Below are positions 47,501-59,560 of a stretch of DNA of 64,000 nt, one piece after another (the first letter of the stretch is position 1; every line of letters begins with the position of its first letter). Source of the stretch: Atrichornis clamosus (lineage: Eukaryota > Chordata > Aves > Passeriformes > Menuridae); contig WBMZ01009466.1 in the NCBI GenBank assembly GCA_013400975.1, positions 62,001 to 126,000 on the forward strand. The letters run 5' to 3'. The translations under genes were made by a program, and so were the position numbers. The notes under the pieces were generated by a model. The model did no database searches. It saw nothing but the letters and a program-made list of their open reading frames with translations, and was not told where the DNA came from.

Positions 47501-49920
47501 TGAACAATCCAGTATACTAAATGGGCTGAAACATCAGCAATATTGCAGCCTGTTTGACAGTTTCAGAAATCAATATTTGCATTAATTGCCCAGCTTTAAA
47601 ATTCACTAAGTAAACTGATGAGATGAAGGAAGTTCTCATAGAAAACAGCATATGAGGGACAAATGCGTATAGGTTTGGTTGGGCATTGTTTTGTGAGAAC
47701 CTTGAGGGAAAAACACATTTGACGATACATATGATTTGCTTTGTTATAGAAATTTGTAATGGAGTTGGTTGTCATATTCTCTTTCTGCTCTCTACCTCAT
47801 TTAAACCATCTGACACTTGCAAATCCATTTTGAAGATATATATATATATCACATCTTGTTTTCCTTATTGTCCCTTATTAACCTTTATAAAACATTCATT
47901 CACCTTGTTCTAATACATAAATCCTCATCTATGTATAATGGACCATTTTAATATAGTAACTGGTAATAAGATTGGGACGTTTTCCTGGGCCTTGTTTATC
48001 ATTTGTGGCTAAACAATATTTCATAATAAATGACCCTTTCATAATTGTGTAGCAGAGTTTAAGTTGTGCAGCTGTTTCTGGATACTCAAGGTGTAGTGAG
48101 GTACAGCACAACTGACACAAAAAAATCCAAACAGTGTTTTAAATACTATCACCTCATCACAAAAATGTACCTGTAGGTAGATGGTAAGTTTAATTGCTGC
48201 AAGAGGCTTATGGAAATTTCTGGAGCAGTTAAGAGCTGCAATTCCAAAAGCAGAATTTATGACTGCTTATCACTGAAGTCTAGGCTGGTTATTATCAGTC
48301 ATACTTGAAAACTGTTTTACAGATAGCATGTCATCTTTAGCTATTAAGGTAGTGGTAAAGGACCCAGATCCCTTAAACGATAAAGAAAATATGCGAAACT
48401 AATAAATAAGCATCATTGAACAAAAGAGTCTTCTGTTATGCTTTTCTGAGTGTTCTTCTTCCATGAAAGTGCCTCTGTAGTAAATCTAACCATTTAGGCA
48501 TTTAATCATTTTATGTGGGTGTCTCATAAATGTCTGTGCCTCACACTGGGAGCCAAGTGATCTCACAGTAAATATCATGGCAATAAGATGATGAATCTTT
48601 GTGTCTTGATAAAATGATGACTTGGATGACTTGATTATCACTTAGGAAAAGCATCATACAACAAGCAAGGCACTGGGAATATTGACAGAAGAAAGAAGGG
48701 TAGGTAAAATGCATGTCAGCTTGTCCTCATTTGAAAAGAGAAACTTTAAAGGGTACCTTTGAAACAATTATCTAGGCCCTGTAAAAATTTTTATGTAAAT
48801 ACATACATTGTGGAAAAGTGTAACCGCACCTAGTAATGATCTTTCATCCCAGTGGATTCCTGCATTTCTCTAAAACTGCATTGGAATAAATATTTTAAAT
48901 AAATATTTGGAATAAATTGGAATAAATAAAGTTTAATCAGTGAAAAACAATTACTTAATCAAGTAGAGGTATAGGTTACACCAGTTTAAGAGGATTAAAA
49001 AAAATCTCTTTGTAGACTGGCAGGTTATAACCACAGATAATGGAGTATCAGTAGTTTTAAAAGTGTTTGAATATCAGAATAGTTGAATCTCAAAAAATGT
49101 CTTATTAACCTACTATATTAATAATCTATTTAAATAAGTTCATAATTTGAGAGAGAAAAAAAAAGTGTTTTTGAAAATTCTAGAATTATTTTTCAATATT
49201 AAATGTTTAGGATGCACCAGACAGTCATTGCTAGTCAAATATATTTTTGTGCGCACTACTTTTGTGAAAGTCATGAAGTCTTCAGGATTGATGTCTTAAC
49301 TGATGAACAGATTCCCAAAAGAGAAATGTAGTCCCCTACCAGTCATGATGAGCAAACTGGGATCCTTTATTTATTCTGTAAAGGATGGGGCCTGAGTTAC
49401 AAATTAAGTAGTACAGCCTTCCAGTCTGCTAACTTCAGAGGTTGGCTTCAGGCTTGTTGCTACTCTAAGGAAATTGTTAGGAAATCATCAGAATGAGGTT
49501 CGCTTTTGAGAGGGGAAAAAATAAAATAGCAAGATAGTGTGCCTGTGTAAAAATGTATTCAAAAGAAGGAAGAAAAAAATGCTGATGGAAGCCTGTCAGT
49601 ACTAGCAGAAAAAAATGTGATGATTTTGCATTGTTGAACAGCAACCAAAAGACCAGTATAAGCCTGGCTGGTTTACGAAAGTTAGGCATCAGGAATCTGT
49701 GTGGACTGTCTCTGAGCTGCTGACCTTAGGCAAGTTATTTTTCATGAATATATTTCATTTCCATGCTTTAAAACAGAAACAAAATTTTCTTTAATGCTCT
49801 TAAATACCTTTGAGATTGGATAAAGTTTGTGTGTTGCTCCTTAGGTCAATTTAGCAGTACCGATAGCTACAAGGAGCTACTCATCTGTATTTTTAGTTCT
49901 TTAAAAGAAGTTAAATGTGA
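38503..49920. other. Long non-repetitive AT-rich sequence
   Basis: About 11.4 kb with no recognisable gene, RNA gene or transposon. ORFs reach at most 87 codons. Simple repeats are T13 at 39830-39842, a period-8 AATCAGTC-like repeat at about 45531-45552, T14 at 46850-46863, a perfect palindrome of alternating TA at 47835-47850, and TTGGAATAAAT repeats at 48881-48930. A 70-codon minus ORF at 38592-38804 ends next to a GTAAGT donor-like sequence but has no good acceptor and no recognised homology. Confidence 0.5.
47835..47850. repeat. 16-bp perfect palindrome of alternating TA
   Basis: GATATATATATATATC is exactly self-complementary. It is a short AT microsatellite and a potential cruciform-forming site. 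Confidence 0.8.
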
Positions 49921-49990
49921 GTCTGTTCCAGTGCCCAACCACCCTCTGAATTAAGAAACTTTTCCCAATATCTAACTTAAACCTCCCCTG

Positions 49991-50191
49991 TCACAGCTTC
50001 ATACTGCTCCCTTGAGTTCTGTCGCTGGGCACCAGAGAGAAATCAGGGCCTGCCCCTCTGCTTCCCCTCACAAGGATGTTGTAGATTACAATGAGGTCTC
50101 CCTTCAGTCTCCTCTTCTCCAGGCTGAACAGACCAAGTGACCTCAGCCACTCCTCATACGACTTCCCCTCTTGACCCTTCACCACATTCAT
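49991..50191 (-). pseudogene. CR1-B ORF2 remnant: RT C-terminal region
   Basis: A 66-codon segment contains SYEEWLRSLGLFSLEKRRLK and GDLIVIYNIL, the conserved C-terminal region of CR1 ORF2. It is separated from the palm fragment by frame breaks between 50191 and 50456. Confidence 0.85.
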
Positions 50192-50455
50192 AGTCCTCTT
50201 TCAGATGCTCTCTAATAGTTTAATGTCTTTTTTGTATTGTGGCAACCAAAACTGCGCATGGGACTCAAGGTGAGGCTGCATCAGCTCAGAGCAGAGCAGG
50301 ACAATCCCCTCCCTTGCCCAGCTGGCCATGCTGTTCCTGATGCACCCCAGGTTAGCCCTCCTGGCCACCAGGGCACTGCTGACTCGTATTCAACTTGCCA
50401 TCAATCAGGATCCCCAGGTCCCTTTCCGTGATGCTGTTTCCCAGCCTCTCATACC

Positions 50456-50692
50456 CTAGTCTCTCCATACCCCCAGAGTTGCCCATCTCAGATGCAGAAT
50501 CTGATACTTGCCCTTGTTAAATTTCATATGGCTGGTGATTGCCCAGCCCTCTAATTTATAAAGGTCTCTCTGCAGGGCCTCTCTGCCTTCATGGGAGTCA
50601 ACAGCTCCTCCCAACTCAGTATAATCGGCAAACTTATCTAGTAATCCTTCCAGTCCTGCATCCAAGTCATTTATGAAGATGTTGAAGAGCAC
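50456..50692 (-). pseudogene. CR1-B ORF2 remnant: RT palm with FADD changed to FADY
   Basis: A 78-codon segment contains [15 protein letters not shown] and then [11 protein letters not shown]1 reverse transcriptases normally have FADD here, and the second aspartate binds catalytic metal. In this copy it is tyrosine (codon at 50621-50623, TAT on the minus strand, consistent with a single G-to-T change from GAT). [12 protein letters not shown] follows. Even if the frame were intact this palm would not catalyse. Confidence 0.9.
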
Positions 50693-50897
50693 AAGGCCAA
50701 GGGTGGAGCCCCATGGAACCCCACTAGTGACAGGTCACAGGTCTGAGGTCACCCCATTCACTATAAGCCTTTGTGCCCAACCCGTGAGCCAGCCACTCAC
50801 CCACCACATGATGTGTTTATTAAACTGTGTGTTGGACATTTTGCCTGAAGGATACTGTGAGACAAAGTGTGGAAAGTTTTACTGAAATCCAAAAAGA

Positions 50898-51233
50898 TTA
50901 CATCAGCTGGCTTCCCTTGATAACTAGGTGGGCTACCTTGTTGAGAAAATAAATTAAGTTTGACAAGCAGGATTTTCCCCTCATGAAACCATGCTGACTG
51001 TGTCCAGCGACTGCGCTGTCTTTCAGGGATTTTTCAATAGCTCCCAGAATAATCTTCATAATTTCACAAGTCACTGAAGCAAGGCTGACAGACCTGTGTT
51101 TTCCAGAGTCATCCTTCTTGCCCTTCTTAGAAACGGGGACACTGTTAGCCAGACTCCAGTGTACTGGGACCTCTCCAGATTCCCAAGACCATTCAAAAAC
51201 CATAGAGAGACGTCTCACAATGACTTCAGCCAT
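50898..51233 (-). pseudogene. CR1-B ORF2 remnant: RT fingers
   Basis: A 111-codon segment encodes the N-terminal RT of CR1. The recognisable pieces are a segment like VIVRRLSMVFEWSWESGEVP, then SVPVSKKGKKDDSGKHRSVS (the CR1 PVFKKG...NYRPVS region, here with HRSVS) and QHGFMRGKSCLSNLI. A stop follows ...KGSQLM, and the palm motif resumes in another frame as FLDFSKTFHT near 50865-50895. The family's usual FDT is FHT here, an additional substitution near the first catalytic site. Confidence 0.88.
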
Positions 51234-51400
51234 CTCTTTGAGTATTCTCAGATGAATCCCATCAGGCCCCTAGACTTATAGGGATCCAGCTGAAGCAGCA
51301 GATCCCACACAAGTTCAGGATCAACTGGGAGTTTATTGTTCTCACAGCCATGGTCCTCCAGCTCAGGGCACAGGGATCCCCCTAGCCTGTCATACTGTTT

Positions 51401-54400
51401 AGTACGTTAAAATAATTTTCAATTATTCTAACTTGTGATGGCATGCTATTATCCTTGAGTCACAGGGGCACCTTGCGTAATGGTAAAGCAGTTCTACCAA
51501 AGGTAGTGATTCCAACTCACCCCTGGGAAACTCAGAGAAAGAATCATTGAAGTCACATAATGTTGGTATTCTCTAGTTGGCTGCACAACCTACTCAGCAC
51601 CAGGAAAACTACGAAACTTTTCAGGACGTAACAACTTGACAAGGATGCAAGATCTGAAAAGGACTTACTACTTCTTGTTTATGAGCCTGGTTAATGTCAC
51701 AGTCTTGTAACAGCTGAAATTCAGCACTTTGATGCAATTATGCTTGATTCTAGAAGGCCTAAAAGGAAATAAGGTAAGAACAGGTACTAGCTGATATGTA
51801 CCTATAAGGTAAAAGTCTTGTTTTATTAGGAACTCTACAATTAAGCTGTTCTACCAAGTGACCAATTCATCTTACTGATTTATTTCAGAGTGGGCAGTTG
51901 TTGAATCTCAAACACAGTTCAAGATAGTCACAGTGATGTCAAGAAAATTAATATTGTTAAAATATTATAGCTAGACAATCATCACTAGGACAAATATTTC
52001 AAAAAGGTGACTGACAAGATGATGGTACAGCAATGAATCAAAAGTTAACATTTCCTTGATGTTGTCTTTATGAATGCCTTTTTATAGCTCTATGTCAATC
52101 GCTTGACTGCTGTGTGATGCAATTTGTTCATCTGATCAACAGTTAATACAAGGTTGGATGTCACCATCAGACTCAAATCTTTGCAACATGTAGAGTAAAA
52201 GCGTTACCCTGCAAAGTTGAAAGCAACTGTTGGCAAGATGCCAGAGGCTATTTTAAACAACCATTTACATTTAGCAAGTTGCTGAGAGGTAGACAAATGA
52301 CACATTGCAAAGATGTTCCCAAAAGAACTGGGAGCAGCCTCTTCTCAGAAGACAAAGGTTATCTTTTGGTGTCAGCAAATATTCTGTGTGACATCAAAGC
52401 TCATCAGCTAAACTGGAACAGTGAACAGCACAGACAGTGTCAAGGACAAACAGTTCTGTCTTTGTGAAGGACTGTGATATGCTATGACATTTGTGAAGAC
52501 TGGACTAACTGGACTAACTTCTTGTTCATAGTTACACTCTGATGTGCTGTATTATTTGGGAAAACTACAACCTCATTTCAAGTATTTTGGAGAAGATATT
52601 ATGTATGTGTAAAGCATCATTGTGCTGATTTTACTGCAAACTGAAAAAAATGTCATAAATAGGATGATTTACTTGAGAATATTCTTGAAGTGTTTCAATA
52701 GAATTTGTTCCCCCCCCCCAATTAAATTACTAGATCTTACTCAGAGAGGTAAGTGATAGCTTCCTATTTGAGAAACTGAGGCACATTTAAGATAAAATTT
52801 TTTCACAGGCTTGAAATGTATCATGTGTAAGGAAATTTACTGTTTCTCTGGTTAAACAAACAAACAAACAAAAAATGCTTTATGTGGATTTCAATATTCT
52901 GTAGTTTTTTGCAGAATGTAGGGTATTTTCCATTTCACTGCTCTTCAGTATACAATCAACAATATTTTTTCTAAATGCAACGGCTGAACTGCAATTGCAT
53001 TAGCAATTGAACTACTTATCCTAGTATTTCTGCAACACCCTTTGGAATCAAAAATGAAGAGTTACCATCTTGACTGGCTACCTAGATTATTTCTAAAATG
53101 ATGGCTTAGAAGCTAAAGCACTGTTAATCTTCAAAACACTCCATAACTCTAAAATAATCAAACCTTTCAAAAAGTGTCATTCTGCCAATATTTGATTTCA
53201 TTCCAGGATCAGTAAGTATGCACAAGCATGTTAGAAATAACCCCTACTTGAACAATTTTTCATGTCTCTTTTTCCCTGTTTTTTTGGCGTCAGTTCTTCA
53301 AATGATAGAGGTTGTATTTTACACATTACAGAGAAGTGGTGAGAATAGGTTTGTTGGCTGGATAAATTCACATTTATGCTTATGTTGCCAAGTTTATGCT
53401 GTATGTGCTAAGACTTAAATTCAAAAGTTTTTAAACTGAAACAAATTCGTGTCCAGAGAGAGGACAGGGAGGGAATGCTTTGTCACCTAGGAATCCCTGA
53501 CTTCCAGCAAGTTATTGCTAAGGTGTATGACTGGAAGATGGAATAAAACTTTATCATCCATTATAATTTATTTGATTTTGGGAGTTACGCAGACAGTTGA
53601 ATCATGATTTTAATTTGTGTTTAAAGCTAGGTTAGTACTCAATTGCTTTTTACTGTGGATGCCAAAGGGCCTGGGAGCCAACGAAGATGAGCAGGATTAA
53701 GCAGAATGTGCATTGAAGGTTTTTGGAGCTGAAACACTAGGGGAACACCTAGAGGTAGACAGTTAATGCTCTGAAAACCTTTTTACATCATACAAAATGC
53801 AAATGCTGGATATATAAAATGATTTTATATATAGTACATAATATATATTACAAAAGGCAGAAAGATCATGTTAATGTTACAGGGGCTTTTCTTGTGTGTT
53901 GTTCTTTTTTTAATTCCCTTTGGTAGGAATTAATTAGGAGGACACTAGAGAATAGTGAAAAGACAGTATGTAGGAGGGAAGGAGAGGGAGCAACATCCAG
54001 GGGGAAAAGCGAAGGGATGAAAGAATGACTACAAACCAGTGTGGATCCAATGTGAAAAGATCTAGAAAGGTATGGGGCATAACTAAAGAACACAGCTCAT
54101 CTGTATCTGGTGGAGAAAAGCCAGTCAAAGCTGATGACATTTTCACTCACTTATTAGTAGCCTTTGTAGCTGCCATAAGCATCTTAATTTCTTCTCCCCA
54201 AAGGTGTTATTCTAGATGGCTTACTGGGTGCAAATGCATCACATTCAATCAAACATCTCTTGAGGGAGTCTTTCCAGTGGTTTCCTGTGACCATAAAAAT
54301 TTAAAGTGAGAAATTACCATGATTAGTTGCCATTTCATATCTCTGGTCTCATCCTACCTTGTTCTGTTTCTTGTAGTATGTAGAAGATGCGCTATTTGCA

Positions 54401-57400
54401 GTGCATAACATTTGCAAATTTTGCCATGTCTATCTTCATATATTATTAAGCAAAAATATTCGGATTTTGTGAACATGTTTGTTTTGGAATTTATTCACTG
54501 AACACTTGTATACCAACATATCAAGCTATGAGTTATTCATGAACTATTTGTTTTGATTTTGCTTTGAAGTCCTGTGCCTTTGTAGCACAGTTGCAGTGGA
54601 TGCTACTGTATTATTATTGTTTATTCTTCTGTTCATAACAGGTTAAACAAGATTGTGTGCTAGCCATATGGAGAATAATTGTAAACTAGGTACACAGCAA
54701 TTGCAAGGCTATATTTCTCTGACAAGTGAAATAAAAGAACCTATGTAGATATTTTTTAAAAATGGAAAAAGTTCTCAACAGTGTCAAATTGAATTCATAG
54801 TTTTTATTCAAATGAATGCATATAAGTGTTTTTTCTCAGTATTTATTCATGTTGAATATTATTGATAGAAATATTCTAAGGAGAAAACTGTTATAACTTA
54901 CCCATGGATATAAGTGCCATATCTTGAGTAAAAGTAATGATTACAGTTTCACTCTCCTGCAATTGTTGTCTCTATTTGGAAAACACAAGGATCTATTCTC
55001 CCCTCCCCAATGGCTGTCAGCTCTGCAATAGAGCATGGCCGTGGGGCAGAGGCTTTTTACAGACTGAGACAGGGTGGTAGCAGCCCAGCGAAGGTGTTGG
55101 TTTACTAACATAAGCCAAGTGTTTGTGTTAATCTAAGTCTGAAATTTGTCCAAGGAACAGACCTGCATGTGGGACAAACTGTGAGAATTTTACTGTCTTG
55201 CATTAATCTCCTTTGCTTTTTTTTTTTTAATCAGAGCAAGACTTTGATTTCTGTTAAAATAAAATAGTTTTTAGTTATAAATATTTTTGCCTTAAATTAG
55301 GGAGTGAATTCAACATCCATGATGTCTACATAAGAATTACGTGGCTGGTAGAAGAGAAATATGCCAAAAAAGTAAATCAGCTTGTAATGTTGACCAAACA
55401 AGAGCATAAATTTACTTTTTGAAACCTTCTACATTGATGAAAAATAACATTAAAAAATGATTCAGCAAAGAAAGACGTAACAAGTGTATTGGCTGAAACT
55501 TAGAGACAATTTAGAAATAGTCACAAATATCCCATGGGAAAGATGATAAAGACTTTTAACAAACTATCAAGAGAAAAGATTAATTCTATGTCTTTTCTAA
55601 GTCATAACTGGGAATTACCTTTTAGCTACATCCATTGTTGACTTCAGTACAGATGGATGTATATCTGTGTCTGCATTGCCAGAAGAGATAGAGTATGTTA
55701 TTTAATGGTACTTTCTAATTTCAAAATCAATTCTGCTGTTGTAGGTTCTCCAACAGGATGAGCAGAGGGGAAAGAGAACAACCATGATGTACTTGTGCAT
55801 CCCTTACAGCTACAGTATATTTTATTACTTATTTGGCAGTGAGAAGATTGCTCTACAAGTACTTCTTTCTTCTTCCTGTTCTAGGAAGTCTCTGTCTCCT
55901 GAGCCGTGGGAGAATTTGCATGTAACTGTGGCTGATTTTATTTACAGAATAGGTAATAGAGAACAGGCAATACCAGCAAGACTTTTAATGATAGGTAACC
56001 TCTGGATCTCTGAGAATATTTTTAATGACATACTGTCAGCATGATATATCTTAATAATTTCTGTTAATGCTGCCCTTTCACATATGAAGTGGTGGCAAGC
56101 TTTACATAAATAAAATTAGTATGTACGTAAGAGGTTTGAATGTTTAGAATATTTGAAAGCTATCTGACATATAGTTTTATTTTATTTGACTAAACCCATA
56201 CATTTTCTGCAATGCAATTCCATTTTGCAGCAAATATACCAAATGACTGGCAGACTTTTGAAAGAGGTGAAGACAATTTTTTCAAAAGACAGATGAATGC
56301 TAGTAATATGAGAAATTGTGATTTATTTAAGAATCATGAAACTTCAAAAATCTCTTTGTGACCTCCTGCTTCTATTTTGCTGTGCTATGAATGTGACAGT
56401 AAATATAAGCACAAAGAAACATTATAATGCTACTCAAAGAATCAATATATGAAAACTATGAGAGATGCTGGAGACAGAACCAAATTGCTACTGTCCATAG
56501 AAACTTCACTACTTAAAATGGATGTGTTAATTTTGCAGATTAGCTAAACGTGTTCCAAGCAGCTGTTGGGGTCACTGGTCTGAGTGACATCAAGCTGTTT
56601 GCTAAGCTTCACTGCAGACCTTTGCACAATCATCTCTAAGTGGACGAACAAAAGGAATTTTAAACAGAGAAGTTGTGCCAAGTCTCTGCTTCTGTGTGAA
56701 TTTAATTTAAAATAATTATAAAATTATATTTTAGTGTTACATACTAATGCTCCACTGCTTTTATTCTCTAGGTTTTCTTATTCTTTTGAATTGTTATATT
56801 ATCAAAATGTGAATTTTTTATTTTAACATAGCATACTTCTGAAAGTTGAATAAATGTGTAACTTGTTAACAGATCACACACATAATTCCTTGCATTTATA
56901 TTAAGAAAAGATGCTTTGTTTACTGAATATTTGTGTCTAGAGAAAATTTGCAAAGTATTAACAATGCAATTTTTCATCATTTTACTAATGCACTGCTTTT
57001 ATTCACAGGTGGCAGTTATGACTGTATGTTAAGATAGACAAGAAGTGCAAAAATTAAACTAAGATGAAAGAATGAGGTGAAGGGTAGATGTTATAAAATC
57101 AATTATTCTTATCAGTTGCTCTTGGATATCTTTGAATATCAGTTATCTAATAACAAATGTGTAATTAAAAATTAAATTTAGTGGTTCTAATTCCAATAAG
57201 AATTAGATTCTAATCCTGAAATGTGGTTCTTAGGCTCAGTTTTTTCATTTATTTCTGGCTTAATGGGATGCACCTTTCGATTACACTGGCTAAGGTACAG
57301 AAACAGCCCTGGGAATCAGAATGGTAGAGCTCCTGGTATCATTTTTACTGGTACCGCTTGGAAACTCTGGGGTTATTGCCTGCTAGTCAGATCAGTGTTG

Positions 57401-58669
57401 AAAATTTCTGAAAAGAGATTTTTTTTGCAGTTGAAAACAACTAGCCCAACGTAAATTTAGGACACTGATAATCAAGCAGCAAGACTCAAATGAGCTAAAC
57501 AAAAAAACAGTGTGGTGACCACTTCAAGTACAGTAGGACATATAAATGATAAGGAATATCAAAAGCAGAAAAAAATGACACCTTTTCTTGCAACTCCTCT
57601 GCTCCTAACCTATACAACTCCCCTTCAAAAAAAAAAAAGAGAAAGTATTAAGATTGATGCTACTTTGTGATGTCATAGCTTTATAGCAAATCCATACCTA
57701 ACCTGTCTTTAAAACAGCAGGAGTTTATTAACTGCTTTTAAAGCATAATAGGTGACATAAATCACTGACTTAATTCTTTCATAGAATGACTTTTAAACTC
57801 TGCTTTATAACAATATAAATCACTTTGGGACCATCAATAAGACAATCAAAGGCATACACTCTGACTGCAGTCATGCTTCTGGGGTAGTTGAAGGTACTAT
57901 CTCTTAATATTCAGGCAGAATATCCCCTTGCTGTATTTCATTTTCATGCTTCAGTCTAGAGCTTCAAAAGCTAAAACAACAATGAATTAACCTAACCTGC
58001 TTTGCCATGTACTACTAGAATGTAGTCTAAAGAATGGCTTTTGCCATGGTTTGCTTTTCACTTGCAGGCTCTGCAAGGAAATTGTAGGCTATATTCACTG
58101 AGTATTAGGGAAATGAAAATTAATTCAGTAATGTAATAAAAAAAGGCTGTTGTTATTATGGTAGCCACATCATTGTATCTGAGGATATGACAGTTGTTCT
58201 TGTAGTAAAAAGAATGATATCAAATACACTCTGTAACAATAATATACCAAGTTATCCTCTGTTACACAGAGAAAAAATATGCTGTGATATATTATTTCAG
58301 TATATAAAGCATGCCGTGTTAATCTTGGAATATTAAAAACCGAAAAGCTGTGACTTATTTTGAGACATATTTATTTACACATAAAAACAGATGTTAAAAT
58401 AGCCTGTTATAATGTCAAGGAAGAGAAAAATTAACTTTTAAAAGAAAATTCCTTTTCCGGCCCAAGGCCACATTGCATTTTTTGAAGGCCTGCTTCAGCT
58501 GCACCTTGATGGGTTTCAGGTAATTTTCTCCCTCTTTTGCTGCCTATTCTTCTGAACAGGTATTTAATTTCACTCCACTTTCCTGCTAGTAGCATTTTCC
58601 CTGTTGCTTTACACATATCTGTAATATGAAATGCAGCAGCAACAATGGGAAACTCTCTTCCATGCTCAC
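51401..58669. other. Non-repetitive AT-rich sequence
   Basis: No gene or transposon was recognised over 7.3 kb. Small items are a tandem TGGACTAAC doublet at about 52500-52519, a C10 run at 52710-52719, a CAAA repeat at about 52856-52872, a T11 run near 55219-55229 and an A12 run near 57629-57640. A GC-richer patch at about 54995-55100 has no identity that I can assign. ORFs are at most 94 codons. Confidence 0.5.
52710..52719. repeat. Poly-C run of ten
   Basis: Ten consecutive C bases lie between AT-rich flanks. It is a likely length-variable homopolymer. Confidence 0.9.
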
Positions 58670-58745
58670 CTGCTTTCTGTCTACTTAACATACCATTGGG
58701 AATCAACCAAGCCATATTCCTTAGCATCATCGCCTCTTTTTCATC
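58670..58745 (-). other. Candidate internal exon (weak)
   Basis: On the minus strand an acceptor-like CTTTTCATCTTTTAG is followed by 76 bp open in one frame (DEKEAMMLRNMAWLIPNG then MLSRQKA) and a consensus donor CAG|GTGAGC. The frame remains open past the donor to 58431. I do not recognise the peptide. No neighbouring exon was found, so this is a splice-signal coincidence until shown otherwise. Confidence 0.2.
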
Positions 58746-59302
58746 CTAAAAGATGAAAAGCACAGGAAAATTGTTCTTCCTGTCATGATCAGCATTTACT
58801 GATTTGTTGCACCTTGCAGAGCTGTAAATGAACACCTCTTTCTTTTGTTTTACCAGAAAAGACAGCTGAAAGGATTTGAATAAGGGTGTATGCATCTGTT
58901 ATCTATTACAGTTCGATTAGCTTGATGCTTCTGTGTTTGCCTGTATATTACATGGAATAATAACTCTGTGAGGCTAGATAAGCTTGGATACCTGAAAGAT
59001 GGCTGGTAAATCTAAGATTTCCTTATACAATGAACTTTTTACCTATTAGACAATTCAAGTATTTTTGGTCCTGAAGCCTTCTAGTGCATGATCGTAATTC
59101 TAAAGCATGAAAACCAGTTTCCCACTGTCAAAATTTATCTTGTTTCAATCCCTATTCTCTGGAAATTTGGGCAAGATTGGCACTTGACTGCACCAGTGTG
59201 CCTTTCTGAATTCAGGAAATCAGCCACTGCACTGTAGTGCTGAACTGACCTGTTGGATGATCATCACTGCAAACCCTGATACAATATTTCTTTCTCTTTC
59301 AG
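58746..59302. other. Non-repetitive sequence
   Basis: No feature was recognised apart from the acceptor-like pyrimidine tract at 59288-59302 that precedes the next entry. Confidence 0.5.
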
Positions 59303-59560
59303 TGAATGCTTCAAAGAATTTGGTGATCTTCATGGGCTGTCTGCAGCACTCGCTTCACCTTGATTGTCCAATTATCACTGGTCCATGGCAGCCTGGAGGC
59401 TTTCCTGAAGTTCCAGAGAACATGTCAGTCATCGGTCTGGGCTCTGGTTGGTGGAAGAAGCAGACTTCAGAGTGCTTTGGAGTGAAGCACTCCACTAAAA
59501 CTGAAGCAAATGGGTCCAGTTTGTGGAATTCCAGTAATTTCCTGTGAAATCATAATAAAT
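59303..59560 (+). other. Candidate terminal exon (weak)
   Basis: A strong acceptor-like TTTCTTTCTCTTTCAG ends at 59302. It is followed by about 81 codons open in the frame that ends with TGA at 59545-59547, and an AATAAA polyadenylation signal follows at 59554-59559. The block is GC-richer than its flanks. The encoded peptide is hydrophilic in its second half, with no domain that I recognise. The frame is also open 15 codons upstream of the acceptor. An ORF of this size is expected by chance in the window, so support rests on the combined signals. Confidence 0.22.

Larger units (their letters stand above)
49921..51400 (-). mobile_element. CR1 LINE copy B, RT region, lacks true 3' end
   Basis: About 1.5 kb matches CR1 ORF2 on the minus strand, from just before the reverse transcriptase (near 51395) through the RT palm and C-terminal region to ACTGGAACAGACTC at 49921. 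The sequence stops there without the usual CR1 3' end and its terminal ATTCTATGA-type repeat, so this copy is truncated at its 3' side as well as its 5' side. Stops and frameshifts break ORF2 into at least three pieces. It is inactive. Confidence 0.93.
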
